64,000 nt of DNA from Larix kaempferi (Eukaryota; Streptophyta; Pinopsida; Pinales; Pinaceae). This document shows positions 1-12,684 of the stretch, piece after piece. A program made the translations under genes and the position numbers. The stretch spans positions 6,145,001 to 6,209,000 of the forward strand of contig BSBM01000994.1 of the NCBI GenBank assembly GCA_027924585.1. The letters run 5' to 3'. A model generated the notes under the pieces. It did not search any database, had not been told where the DNA came from, and worked only from the letters and a program-made list of their open reading frames with translations. How positions within the stretch are numbered: position 1 is the stretch's first letter; the number at the start of each line of letters is the position of its first letter.

Positions 1-1304
1 GGTGGTTATACTACTTTTCCATAAATAAAAGTTATATATTCCGGAAGGTCATCCATTTTTCTACGTTTCATCTTTTTACACCTAATCCGAAAAACTTTTG
101 TAGGTACCCCTAATAATTCATTTTAATGATAATATTTTTGTTGTTTCCAGAATGTCATTGTAACTAACGTGTCATAATTGGGTATCATTACCTTGCACCA
201 GCCCTTACTTAAAACTTCAATACCTCACATGACATGTGTATTCACTCTCATGTGTTGAGAGGTGTATCTCAGATTCAATTGCCCAGATGGTGGATGCCTA
301 TTTTTTGTAGTTATTATTGATAGTATTGCAAATATATATGATTTCTCCCAATATTTCCAATTTCTCCTGAGTTATTCAAGTTGTTGATTTGTCCAATATT
401 TTCAAAGTTTTCCATGTCCAATTCTTTTATTTCTGTAATTTTCCCCAATATTTATGATAATTTTATTTATGGACCCTTTGCTTATTTTCTTGAAGAAAAA
501 TTGGGAATGGAATAACAACTATCTCAACATAACAAAGACAAAATCTAGACCTAAATAGATTAATGCAAATGTTGTTCTCGAGTGTTAACTTGAACATCCT
601 AAGTACTCATAATCTGAATATGTACTGTATCCCATAAGGTGGTATTCAATAGCCTTGTTATTTAATGAAATATGCTAACAAAGTGTGCATCCAAATGATG
701 TAATTGAACCCTAACTAGTTATCTTCAAAAGAAACATAATGTTGAGAGTAGTGATTATCAGTAAATTCCTAGTTCATAACCTAATCTATTAAATGTACAA
801 GCCTAAACAAGAGTGAGAATGAAAATTTATGACTTTTGACATGCAAACTATGAGGGCAAGAAAAATAAATAATAAATGATGAATAGATGATGAATTCTAA
901 TGGTTTCATGGACTAAGATGCCTAGATTCTATTTATAAACAATGTCACAACCCCAATTTTACTAAATAATTTTTTTTTTTATCTAAGTATTTTATGATGG
1001 CATTATTCTTTTGTCGCAGGTCGACATGTGGAAAAAGGAGAATGCACATCTCAGCATTGCACCGTCCACGGGTATAAATTGTTTTGTGAAATCATTACAA
1101 GTTTAAAGTCGTTCTTGCATAAATAAAGATAGGTTTTCTGTGACAACTCAAATTTCAAGGACCAATATCTAACCTAGACCTACTTGTAATTATAATTTAA
1201 ACTCTGAATTATTCTCTCATTGCATAATATTATCATGTTGATCTCTATATCAGCTTTTGATCTAGTCATCTTATGCAAGAATAGAATTAAATGGACCAAG
1301 AGTT

Positions 1305-1343
<39 letters not shown>

Positions 1344-2070
1344 AGATATTTCTTCATTTTGTTTCCATAGTCTTCATGCTATGGATTTCTGGATTATTAA
1401 TCCTATGCATGAATTATATATAGCAATATAATTATAATTCCCTAAGTAATCCTTTACTAGGATCACAATATGGTTATCAACCTCACCTTATAAATTGTAT
1501 ATATATCAATGTGAGCAACCATAGGATTTTTACATTTCAGTATTGATTTAAATCTATGATAGTTCTCATGATCATGACTATATCAAGTCGAAAATGCTTG
1601 ATAGCGAGCCTTATTCTTGGGCGAAGGTTATATTATAGTTTTGATATATAATACGGTGTAATCCAATAAGATCTATGAATTATATGTTATGATTTCTTTA
1701 TTTAATACTGTGATTGCATTGTTTATTATAGGACCACAATGAAGTGCCAACATGGATTTGGTTCGGTAGATCCATGTGATGGCATTTACACAGGCTGGTT
1801 CTAATAACTTGCCCCTTCACGTGGCTTGTTGTGCATCGTCGAAGTCGTTTTCTAGATATTGTAACTGATATCCCAATGTATTGTCGAGTAAGGTTGCTCG
1901 TTACTCCATTTTGGCTCTTTGCGGAAATGGGGTTATGTTGTTGCGTTGTAGAGCTTAGATCTGCAAAGAGCTTACCCTGGTTATAATATTGTTTGTAATT
2001 TTGATACGGTGATAGCATACTGTTGATGAAATTGATAGAAATGGTAAGCATATACGATCTCCTCATGGAT
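1..2070. other. AT-rich non-coding stretch with one possible LTR start
   Basis: I see no gene here; the open frames are short and match nothing I know. At about 950 a sequence beginning TGTCACAACCCCAATTTTAC resembles the 5' end of many plant Ty3/gypsy LTRs (TG followed by a run of C), so part of this stretch may be an old LTR. I could not find its partner or a primer binding site. A (TA)n run lies at 1307-1335. Confidence 0.4.
1307..1335. repeat. (TA)n microsatellite
   Basis: About 14 uninterrupted TA dinucleotides, ending in a short TATG tail. Confidence 0.95.
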
Positions 2071-2280
2071 TGTTCGTAGTGCTTCACAATGGTTTTCCCT
2101 CCAGTTGCAATATCATTTCATTTTAATTCGACTCTGTCATTTTATTTAGCTCTGTAATGTGTCATAGCTTGACTCTGCATTTTTGTTCGTAGATGCTTCA
2201 TGAGGGTTTTCCCTCTGGTTTGCAATATTGTTTCTCTTTAGTTTGAATCTATAGTTTTATTTAACATTAAAGAGTTCTGG
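2071..2280. repeat. imperfect tandem duplication, period about 113 bp
   Basis: The text starting TGTTCGTAG at 2071 recurs at 2184. Both copies then run through a nearly identical GGTTTTCCCTC segment, a TTGCAATAT segment and a TTTTATTTA segment. Only two copies are visible. No coding content is recognised. Confidence 0.75.
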
Positions 2281-3938
2281 AGCATCGTGGTTCTACCAAT
2301 GAAGAACTCATGAACTTCGTACTCGCTCACGAGGTCATGTTATCGTTTATATGTGAACCCAGTATAGTTACGAAGGCCTTGGGTACCACGAGGGATTTCA
2401 TTTGTTCTTTCGAAGATGATTTTGTTTCGCATGCTTCCTGGGAAAGAAGGTAAGGGTTCTCTTTCCCTTCTTTGGCTCTCTATTGATAGTTGGAAAGTCA
2501 TATTAGCAGGGTTTATATAATGTATACATATATAACAAATTCCCTAAAACATATGTGAAGGTATTCCTATGTATCCTGTAGGGTTTGAAATGTTTAAAGT
2601 GATACTATCAATACTTCTGGTATTCGATGCGAAACAGAGGATACCCATAATGGAATGACAGTTTATTCCCCACATTAACTGTCGACTACGACTTCCAGAG
2701 GTAACTCCAAGCTTCCTTTCGTAAGGGTTTGACATATATTTCTTTTCGAGTTTATATATATGTATTTAGATGTTTTAACTTGTCTATTATGTAAATGTAG
2801 GGTAACTCATGAGAATACACCTCTGCATTGGAAGTGTGATGCTCCCCCAACATTCTTGTATTAACATAATCTTGTAAGTGATTCTGGTTATTAAGCTTAC
2901 TATTCGGTTATTACAAACATGGTCAATAACCCTAATCATATTCATTTTGGTTGTTTTGCAAGTGGTCACATGGAAGCAATGGCATGGGTTTTGGAAACAA
3001 GGAGGGCGCCTGCTTCTTATTTCTGCCATGGCAAAAATACCAGTGGCATACTCCATACTCGAATCCTGTCCATGGCATGAGTATGTTTTTCCTTTGTTTA
3101 CTTATTCCCTGATTCATGTAGGATGAGGGAAGCCATTTGACTTCCTTCATAGTCGTTTTAATCAATTTTATGTATATTATTTGAAGCCTTCGGCATTTCG
3201 CACGATGTTTCAAATACATTAGAAAGCCTGTCGGCTCTTATAAATTTTCGATTTCCAGCTATGACTTGATGCATTTATCTATTCCAGGATATAGTGTGAG
3301 CTTTGACGCCATTTTTATATGGTTCAACGATTTGTTTTTCATCCTTTCGGCTCTACAATAATGTTTGATTAGCTTACTTTTAGATTTGAAATAAAATTGA
3401 GTTTGATCCTTATGACTTCATCTATAGATTACATTTTTTTATATAAATAGTAAGCCATTTGTCTCTACATGTTGTGTTATAAGATGAAATCCTTTCGACT
3501 CTTAAGCCTTGACCTCATACTAAGCTTGTTTGATTATTATTGTGAATACTATTCAAGCCATTAGGCTTTGTGTAAAAATGTCCGTGTGGTAATATATATT
3601 TGGCATACTTTGTTATTTTACTTCTTTAATACTGTGTGTTTCCTAATAGGTCCTTCAATACTATGTAAACATTAGAAATATTAACTCTATCTATTTAACA
3701 CATAAATATATTATGTATTCAATATAAACCCTAGTTTTATATATATAAAAGAAATTCTATTATGTAAACTTGTAATAATCATTAATATTGCTATTACAGT
3801 ATAGTAATTAAAATTTACTCAGCTGTAAAATAACAGAAACTGAACCCAGTAATTCTATGCATAAAATATGAATAGAATAATAAATAATCATGAAATTAAT
3901 ACATTCTAAACTACGTCTACTAATCAATATTCATTCAT
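2281..3938. other. non-coding stretch with recurring GCC...GGC short dyads
   Basis: No gene is recognised. Between 3130 and 3570 a loose motif of the form AAGCC-N4-GGCTT recurs about seven times (near 3130, 3184, 3223, 3340, 3451, 3488 and 3553), several times with both arms preserved. The short open frames at 2544-3219 are not convincing as genes. Confidence 0.45.
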
Positions 3939-4530
3939 TCAATGCATAAACATAGTTAAGCCAATATGTGGTAAAACAAATATTCTACAATAAAATTTTG
4001 AACATAAATAAAGTATGAGTAACTTGTCAACAATGTACAGACTGAATTCAATCTGAAGTTCACCGTTCCTCCCAACCAATCTTCTAGAATAGCCAAGATT
4101 ACTTGCTATGAAATCCCCGAGCCTGTTTGCAGGACCACAAGGACAAAGACTATTGGAAAATAATTTGGAACTATCACTCAATTCCTCTCCTTTACTCAAC
4201 AATGATATTTTACCTCTTCCATCCAAGCCTCTTGCTTGTCTGATGGGAATGTATATTTAACTTTGCCTAGGACTTAGGTCTATCATGAGCCTCCTACTCT
4301 AGAACCTTCATCTGGAGTTCTGACATGAAAAATAGGGATGATTCCTCCTGCACATGTTGAGGTATTAAATATATGTTTTCGCCACTATGGGATTTTTGTT
4401 CAAAACTTTTCATTTCTCCTTCTGGGACAACAAACACTCTTTCAATAGCTACTTTAGATTGGATTCTCCTGTTTTTATTTATTAAATAATAATAATAATT
4501 CAAAATCCTCATACAAGTGTCTCTGACCAC
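3939..4530 (-). other. two short unassigned minus-strand open frames
   Basis: Open frames of 95 and 78 codons lie at 3939-4226 and 4294-4530. The downstream one is polar with hints of a helical coiled-coil end (SELQMKVLE). I recognise no family. They could be exons of an unknown gene or transposon debris. There is no convincing splice framework, so I do not call a gene. Confidence 0.15.
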
Positions 4531-6397
4531 ACTTGGTCAAATAATTGTTCAACAATAATTTAAAACAATATTACAAAGTATTTAAATTTAATCAAAGTTC
4601 TATGAGTATTACAAACAATGTCCTTGGATCTAATATATCATATACTGATCAATTCTTAGAGATTACTCACAGTTATTAAACCAAACTAATATTACCTAAA
4701 ATACTTACAAATTTTGAGAAGTGACAGAAGAAAGGATATACTCAACAGTCCTATTGATTAACCATGCATCTTTCGCCAACTAGACTAAACAATGTTTTAT
4801 ACAGTTCTCACAAATGTGATATAAAGTTTTCATGCAAAAGAAGGATTAATGGCGCAACATCTACAGTACTAGATCGAAGGGGTAAGTGGTGATATCAGAA
4901 AGCAAAATGTGTCAATGAACAACTACTCCTCAATTCCCTCTATGATATCTAAGACAATGAAAAATAAGCAAGTAAAAAACTAGAAGGAAACATGGCATAT
5001 AATGAAGACCAGTATCAGCATGCCTATGAAATGTAACTCAAAATACAAAAGTGATAATACTATTTATTAGTTATAGTATATGTGCGAATGGAATAGAGTA
5101 TATATATATATATATATATATATATCCAAATCTTCAAATATAAATCTACAGGAAAAGGGTCACATACCAATTCATTTACACATAGGAACTTGTCAATACA
5201 AATAGAGCAAAGAACTAACTTTAAATTGGAATTGAGAATGCTCACACATAGGGTACAAAATTATGTTTCTACTAACAAGATTTATACGACTACCAAAGTT
5301 TTTTACACAATTCAAGAACAAATAGCCAGTTGGTTACAGAATGTTAAAAATAGATAATAAATAGTTATAGAATCTAAACATGCATAGTGCATACAAACAT
5401 GACAAGATTGAATAGTGAGAAATTAAACAAGTATAGAGTAAAGCAAATGTATTCCTAGGTCGGTGGGCTCTCCCTTTTGGTGAAGGAGCTATTAGGAATT
5501 TATATTACAGTAGATTAAAAGAAAACACCAGACATCACGAAATCAAACTTGGATTATTGAAGCTTCAAAATTATAGTGACATCAAAGTATTATTGGGACT
5601 AAACGTCAATTTCATTAAATTTGGACATATTGAGCAAATTTTGGACTAAGAAAGTGTGAATTTAGAATTTGAAAGTGTCAATATCAACCTTTCTAAAGTG
5701 CAAAATCAGGTTCTGAAAGTGGAAATATTGGCTTTGAAAAGTGTATTTTTCTATTCAAATAGTGTGTTTGTTGACTACTTATGAACCTTAAAATTGCATT
5801 TTTTTGTTATGAAACTATGAATTTCAATTCAAAAAGTGTGAATTTCAAATTAAAAAATGACAATTTTTTATTTGAAAAGTGTGAATTTCAAATCAAAAAA
5901 TGCAAATTTTGATTTGAAAAGTGTGAATTTCAAATCAAAAAATGCAAATTTTGATTTGAAAAGTGCAATTTTCATTTGGAAATGTGCAACCTTTTAAGGT
6001 GAAAATTTCAATGTCTATAATATTCAGTCATTGTTTGAATAACACATTTATCAATTCTTGTTTCTTTTTGGATACAATATCAAGAATATCTATCTTTTTA
6101 CATAAATAGTTTTAATAGTTTCCAAATGAGGAAGGAATTCTCTGAGTAATCTGTATAGGCACAACTTACTTACACAGTAGTAACCAGTAAGCGGTGTATT
6201 CTACATCACAGTAGTAATATTCCCCAAATTCCTAGAGGCTCGTGGACATTCTAGATGTTTGATGTTTTCTCTCCCATCCAGGTTGATAGAAAGACTAGAA
6301 GGATTGCAACAAAATATAATTTTTTGGGGCTAAGATCACATCAAACGATATCCGTAGGAACATCCATCCGAATCTGAACAATATGCCTCATATTTTC
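4531..6397. other. non-coding stretch with (TA)n and a 42-bp repeat
   Basis: No gene is seen. A (TA)n microsatellite sits at 5099-5125 and a short tandem array at 5815-5985, listed separately. The rest is AT-rich, featureless sequence. Confidence 0.6.
5815..5985. repeat. 42-bp tandem repeat with an internal palindrome
   Basis: Roughly four copies, the last two nearly identical with a period of 42 bp (GTGAATTTCA at 5881 and 5923). Each unit contains TCAAATCAAAA followed about 9 bases later by its inverse TTTTGATTTGA, so each can fold into an AT-rich hairpin. Looser relatives of the motif extend upstream to about 5640. Confidence 0.85.
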
Positions 6398-9036
6398 TCA
6401 TTGTGCCTTAACTGCTATAAGGCCCTTCTTGTTTATTCTATTTTTTTCTCCTTTCCATCCTAGCGTTGGTGACCATGCCCATATGATGTTATTTACATCG
6501 ATCATCATATTTTCTTCTGCACCAACAACCCATTGTTGCTTTCTATCTAAGCAGTTTTTGTACAAGACCTTCAAATCCTTTGATGCTCCTATTGGCTTCC
6601 ACCATTGCACCTCTACTTTGTAAGACCCAAGAGTACTAGCATCTGAATCCTGATAAATATTACCAATCGCCCTACACAACCATATTGTACAATATGGCTC
6701 TGGTGATTGCACAATGACCATTTGGCCCTTTACAACATCCACTCTTGGAATGAATTCATATCTAGGCTTGTTGCATACTAGTCCAACATAGCAATGTTGT
6801 AAAGTAGGAACATTTTCCTTCAAATAGGCATCCATAGTTTCATGTTCATATCTTGTAGGTTCACTACTATGAATATCATGGCTTGTCAATGGCCAAAATT
6901 TAGTTGATGACTGATCAACACTCTCAAAGGGAATGTCCAAATATTTATATGCAGCCTCGCAATAATTTAACTTGGGATGCCAAAATTGTTCACCTCCCTT
7001 CTCAATCCCTTGATTCCAGAATGAAATATATGTTTATATTTCTTTTTTTATTTCGTCAATGTCTGAACATATTTTTGATTGCATATTTAATAACCTAGGT
7101 TGTCCCACCGGCAAGTCTGTGCTACCATCTGGAAATGACCACCAGATATGAATAAAAGATGAGCAAGATTCATCCCGAAGTGATGCCCTCCATTGCATGA
7201 CTGGAATGTTATCTATGATTTGAAATTTTAAAAAATGGCATTTTTTGATACCAATGATCTTGGCATTTCCATCCAAAAGGTGGGGTTTCACAAAAATCTT
7301 AAAATCGTAAATTTCATCAATTAGATAAGGGACATAGAAATTTTGATGTTCACATGTCCTATACGTATCCATAATTTCCGAGAGTGAAAATATACCCTTG
7401 CACATTAGCTTTATTGATAACCTTCCATAAGTTCCATCTATTTCTTCATGGGTGTGTCCGACCGGGAGGAATCCAATTTCAACTATCTCAAACACTCTCC
7501 TTGCTGTTAAAAGAGATAAAAATGCAAATACAAAGTGGTTTTTGTTATTGCCTGAACAATTATCCATTTTCAACAACAATATGGGTGGTAGTTTTCTATT
7601 TTACATGCATTGATTAATACCATCAACACACAATATATCATCTTGCATTACATCTTGTCTCTATATCAAACACTTTTCATATGACCTTAATTGCAATAGA
7701 GCATCATGCAATTGGTGCTTAGATGTTCCGCCTTTGTAGAGTAAATCACCATATTTATCAACCACTGGTTCTATAAGACACTTCAAGCATTTAGCTAGGG
7801 ATGTCACAGTGAAATTCGATCCCATCTCTAAAAATGAGAGGTTGAAATGGAAAAAACCCCAAGTCTTATGCCCATGAGTCAATATTCCAGTCAATGATAT
7901 GGGAAGATTCATAACATTACTAAAAGTTTTTTCCTTCTTACCAATCCTTGGAATGGAAGTCTTTGACTTATCCATTTTGTCATGAACAATAGTAAGAAAA
8001 GTATTTGGATTTTTTGTGAAGCTAATAATCTGTGAGAATAATATACTTGGAGACAACATGCGATATATTTATTATGAGCTGGTTGATGTCCTCGCAACTT
8101 TTCCACCTCAGATGGATCAGTGGTCCCCTTAACCCTATCATGTATTGTAATGCACTCATTACACCTTGCAAAGGAATTTTATTTAGAAATTTTAACATCT
8201 CAAAAATCTTCTCTCATCACCTTGCTAAAGAAGGATTGTGATACTAGAGGAAAACCAATACTTTCGATTTCTTCATTTTCCATTTTTCGCAACAAACCAT
8301 GGGACATATTAGATGGCAATAATTTCAAGGTTGTCCTTGTTCCATCTTCACTGATTAATCTTGTAATATGTGGAGATTTTTCTGAATTCTCTTCTACAAT
8401 TTTCTTAATAGTAGCTACCAGTGCAACAGTGTTCTCCCTAGATTTTTCCAAGCCACTGTTACTATGCAAATCTCTCACATCACCATTCAAGAACATGCTT
8501 TTACAATTGCATAAAGGGCTCCTTTTTATCGCATGGCATTTATACCATGCATTTTGACAGATGTCTATTGTGTCTAATCTCATTGTAAACATGCTTCTTT
8601 TTCTATCATCTCCTTCTTTGGCCACAGGAGCATTTGATCCCATAGAATTTATAACATACTATCTTCTTGAATTTCCATTCATACTATGAAATTTATTCAC
8701 ACATTCAAATATTGATTGAAGTTAAATTTTTGTCATACAAATATTTGAGCAACAATGTTCAGTGACAATTTTTTAAATGAATGCACCCTGATCAATTCCA
8801 AGCCTATAAGGTACCGATCTTGAATTTCTTTCACAAATTTTAGTTCCACCTTGCCGCTTTATAGAAATGTATGGCCTTGTTCCATTATCTTTAACATTTG
8901 TATATTCACAATGGGGAGTACCTGGAAGGACAATTTGTAAAGGGCATTCTTCAAAAATATTCCAAATGTTGACCATATCTTTGTTTGTTTTCCTTTTTAG
9001 TATAACATCCAAAGGAACATCATCAAGGTCAAGCAA
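6398..9036 (-). pseudogene. DUF7869-type transposon-like gene, broken
   Basis: Successive minus-strand frames (8773-9036, 8200-8643, 7661-8059, 7034-7579, 6398-6940) carry pieces of one protein in order. A basic region includes RVKGTTDPSEVEKLR. Next comes a block with MDKSKTSIP and LTGILTHGHKTWGF. Then follows the hallmark pair DNCSGNNKNHFVFAFLSLL and GFLPVGHTHEEID. The C-terminal part reads WLCRAIGNIY and EVQWWKP, which resembles a small beta-barrel or reader domain. I know the LDNC/ENKN plus VGHTHEDID signature as DUF7869, a widespread family thought to be transposon-derived and of unproven biochemistry. Stops near 8200, 7661, 7600 and 7034, with frame changes between blocks, make it a pseudogene unless some gaps are introns. 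No terminal repeats were found. Confidence 0.7.
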
Positions 9037-9279
9037 ATTGTTTGCAGACCATCTTATAAGAGAGCCTTCAAATACACCACAATCCTCACAATTGCAGAAT
9101 ACTTTATGAACTAAAATACCAAACTCACCAGCATCTAGTGCTTTGAATTGTATAATGTCTCCCTAAAAAATAGTTGACATTATTCCCTAAGCAACATAAT
9201 GTGGCTTTAAAGAACATTGATGTATCAAATTAATTTTCTCTCCCACAAACCTGACATTGTGATTTTCTCTTAATACTTT

Positions 9280-9690
9280 CTAAGTAGTTTCAGATTGATT
9301 ATTATTGAAATTGCTTTCAACAGAAAGAAATGTTTCTATATTAAAATCTATGACTCTATTAATATGCCATACAACAAAACCTCCACTGCTCAACCCTGGG
9401 CAACATGCCATATACGGAAACACCACTTTATCCACTAGAATACCAAAGGAGAAGTCACCCAAAAATGTTCCCCCAACAAAATTAGTCCCACTCACATTTG
9501 TTACAAAACCTATGGAAATGCAATCCTTGCATTCTAAACACTTATGTAACAAATTAACTTTTCTCATAATAAAAGAAGATTTATTATCAATTGTTATGAT
9601 ATGTTATACACTCGAAGAAGTAGAAGATGGTATACCATTCACCTCATTCTCGCGAAGAGAAGACCTAATGTGGTTAATGATCTCATAAAC
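9280..9690 (-). pseudogene. possible N-terminal part of the DUF7869-type gene
   Basis: A 95-codon frame at 9280-9567 starts MRKVNLLHKCLECKDC, with three cysteines spaced like a zinc-binding module, and continues hydrophobic and glycine-rich. Its position and strand fit an upstream exon of the broken gene at 6398-9036, but I recognise no domain. A second frame at 9697-9975 may belong too. Treat as unassigned. Confidence 0.25.
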
Positions 9691-9890
9691 AGGACATTAA
9701 ATATAACCACTAACTGCCTCTGACAATGTATCTGCACCTTCTGATGGATAGAGAAATTGAATGCTTACATTTAAAGTCTTGGTAACATTTACAATGATAC
9801 ATCCATCATGAATGTTGATATTATGCAATATTTTTCTTTCTAGAAAGGAGATTCCTTCAACAACTTTCAAAACATTCAAAAGCAGGTCCA

Positions 9891-10015
9891 CACATTGTTG
9901 AGAACCAAAATCCATTTCATAACTAATTTCTGAAATATAAAATAGTTGGACACATTGTTTAGAACCAAAATCCATTTCAGAAGCGATTTATGAAATATAA
10001 AATAATAGGAGCACA
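9891..10015. repeat. 60-bp tandem duplication
   Basis: AGAACCAAAATCCATTTCA occurs at 9901 and again at 9961, followed in both copies by TGAAATATAAAATA. In the minus frame this doubles the start MDFGS(K/Q)QCV. It is two copies only. Confidence 0.85.
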
Positions 10016-10194
10016 TTAAAAATAATATTTATTTTAAACAAATAACAATTTATTTTTACGAGAGAAATGTAAAAATATTTGATCTACGAAACTAGACCGA
10101 CAATTCCCGACTTTTGACTTCCGCTATAAATAGTAGGGACCCATACCTCAGCTAAGTTATAACACATAAAAATTATTTGTCCCGACTTCTGGCT

Positions 10195-12296
10195 TCCGAC
10201 ACGAAGGATCGGTCGCCCCTTCATTTAGTAGAGAATTGTGAACACCTATATCTAGCAATTCACCTATATCCAGAATGGTGAACACAAGAAGGATCGACTG
10301 ACCCTTCTTGCAGTCTAGAACTATTATGAACAAAATACTGGGCACAAGAAGGGTCTTCCACCCCTTTAGTTATGAGGGAATTGTAAAAATATTCAACCTA
10401 CGAAGGCTAGTCTATCAGTTCATGTATATCAAAAATGGTGAACACTGGAAGAATACTGAGCACAAGAAGGGTCGACCGATCCTTCATTTATGAGAGAAAT
10501 GTAAAAATATTTAATCTACGAAGTATAGGTTGATAATTCCTGAATTCTAACTTCTATTGTAAATAGTCGGGATCTGAACATCAGATAAGTTATAACATAT
10601 AAAAAATGTTTGTCCCGACTTCCGTTTTCTAACAAGAAAGATCATCCACCACTTCGTTTAGTAGATAATTATGAGCACCTATATCTAGCAATTCCCTATA
10701 TCCAGAATGGAAAACACGAGAAGGATCAACCGACCCTCATTGCAGGTTACAACTATTATGAAAATAATACTGGGAAAAAGAAGGGTCGGTCGCCCCTTGA
10801 TTTATGAGGGAATTATAAAAATATTCAACCTACGAAGGCTGGGCCGTCAATTCATGCATATTCAAAATGGTGAACACCGAAAGAATACTGAGCACAAGAA
10901 GGATCGACCGACCCTTCTTGCAGTCTAAAACTATTATGAAAAGAATACTGGGAAGTTGAAGGGTCGGTTGCCCCTTCATTTTTGAGGAAATTGGAAACAT
11001 ATTCAACCTATGAAGGCTAGGGAGTCAATTCATGTATATCCAAAATGGGGAAAAATGTAAGAATACTGAGCACAAGAAGGGTCGGTCAACCCTTCATTTA
11101 CGAGAGAAATGTAAGAATATTTAATCTATGAAGGCTAAGCCGACAATTCCCACACTCTAGCTTCTGTTGTAAATAGTAGGAATCCGGATATAAGTTGAGT
11201 TATAATATATAAAAAAATGTTTGTCCCGACTTCCATTTTCTGAACGGAAGGATCGGTCGCCCCTTCGTTTAGTGGATAATTGTGAACACCTATATCCAGC
11301 AATTATATATATCCGGAAAGGAGAACATAAGAAGGATCGACTAACCCTTCTTGCAATCTAGAAATATTACGAAAATAATACTGGGAGGAAGAAGGGTCTA
11401 CCACTCGTTCATTTATGAATGAATTTTAAAAATATTCAACCTATGAATGTTAGGCCGTCAATTCATGTGTATCCAAAATGGGAACACTGGAAGAATACTA
11501 AGCACAAGAAGGGTTGACTGACCCTTCATTTATGAGATAATTATAAAAATATTTAATCTATGAAGGTTATGTTGACAATTCCCGACTTTCGACTTTTGCT
11601 GTAAATAGTAGGGACCCAAACATCCTCTAAGTTATAACATATAAAATTTTTTTCCTTGACTTTCATTTTCTGACGAGAAGGATCAACCGCCCCTTTGTTT
11701 AGTAGATAATTGTGAATACCTATATCCAGCAATAGACCTATATCCAGAATGGTGAATACAAGAAGGATCGACCGACCCTTCTTGCATTCTTGAACTATTA
11801 TGAATAGAATACTAGGCAGAAGAAGGGTCGACCACCCCTTCATTTATGAGAGAATTGTAAAAATATTCAACCTACGAAGGCTAAGACATCAATTCATGTA
11901 TATCTAAAATGGTGAACACCAAAAGAATATGGAGCACAAGAAGTGTCGGTTGAGGCTTCATTTACGAGATAAATATAAAAATATTTGATTTACGAAGGCT
12001 AGGATGACAATTCCCGACTTCTGAATTTCATTTTAAATAGTAGGGACTGGACATGGGCTAAGTTATAACATATAAAAAAATATTGTCCTGAATTCCATTT
12101 TTCGACAAGAAGGATTGGCCACCTCTTCGTTTAGAAGATAATTGTGAAAACCTTTATCCATCAATTCCCCTATATCTAGAATGGAGAACACAAGAAGGAT
12201 CGACCAACCCTTCTTATAGTGTTGAACTAATATGAAAATAATACTGGGAATAAGAAGGGTCTGCCACCCCTTCATTTACAAGGGAATTGTAAAAAT
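10195..12296. repeat. satellite-like array of about 430-bp units packed with GC-rich palindromes
   Basis: A higher-order repeat: the marker TTGTCCCGACTTC recurs at about 10181, 10613, 11225, 11655 and 12086. Spacings are near 430 bp, except one of 612 bp that is explained by an extra internal sub-unit of about 178 bp (AACTATTATG at 10751 and 10929). Each unit carries several copies of a dyad of the form GAAGG(G/A)TCG-N2-CG-CCCTTC. About 21 such dyads occur in 2.1 kb, with spacings near 87, 58, 118 and 170 bp. Non-dyad text is also conserved (GGGAATTGTAAAAATATTC, CAACCTACGAAGGCTA). Open frames here are by-products. Confidence 0.9.
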
Positions 12297-12684
12297 AGAA
12301 CAACTTGGAGAAAGAGTGGTCGCTCTTTCTCTGAGAATATTTTCACTTGCCAACAAACTGTGCGAAACAATGTTCCTATAAAATTTGTGTTTATATTTTC
12401 GATATCTACTTTCGCCACTCTTAAAAATCATCCCTAGAGGAAGGAGTAGATGCTCTTTCTACTTAGCATCTACTTCCAACACCTCGACATAGAACAACCT
12501 GATGAAAGAGTGGCCTCTCTTTCACTGACAAAATTTCAACTTGCAAGCAAAATCTTTGAAGCAAAACTTCTATAAATTTCATTGGCTAAGTGTCAATATC
12601 TAGTTTCCCAGGGTGACACGTGGAACGCTCAAATTGTGACTCGTGGCATATTTTATTTTTAAAATTATTCTAAATATTGTATAA
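12297..12684. repeat. second palindrome-bearing repeat, period about 194 bp
   Basis: AGAACAAC begins at 12297 and 12491. The text after each is alike for about 110 bp (TTCACTTGC or TTCAACTTGC, then CTATAAA). Each copy has its own dyad: GAGAAAGAGTGGTCGCTCTTTCTC at about 12308 (given here as arms GAGAAAGAG and CTCTTTCTC), GGAAGGAGTAGATGCTCTTTC near 12438 in looser form, and GAAAGAGTGGCCTCTCTTTC near 12506. The design matches the neighbouring array, with different arm sequence. It abuts that array without a gap. Confidence 0.75.

Noticed and set aside
10308-10928. Short plus-strand frames with similar peptides (KIFNLRRLG, MYIQNGEHWKN)
   Set aside because: The similarity comes from the DNA repeat units of the palindrome array; there is no start or splice support.
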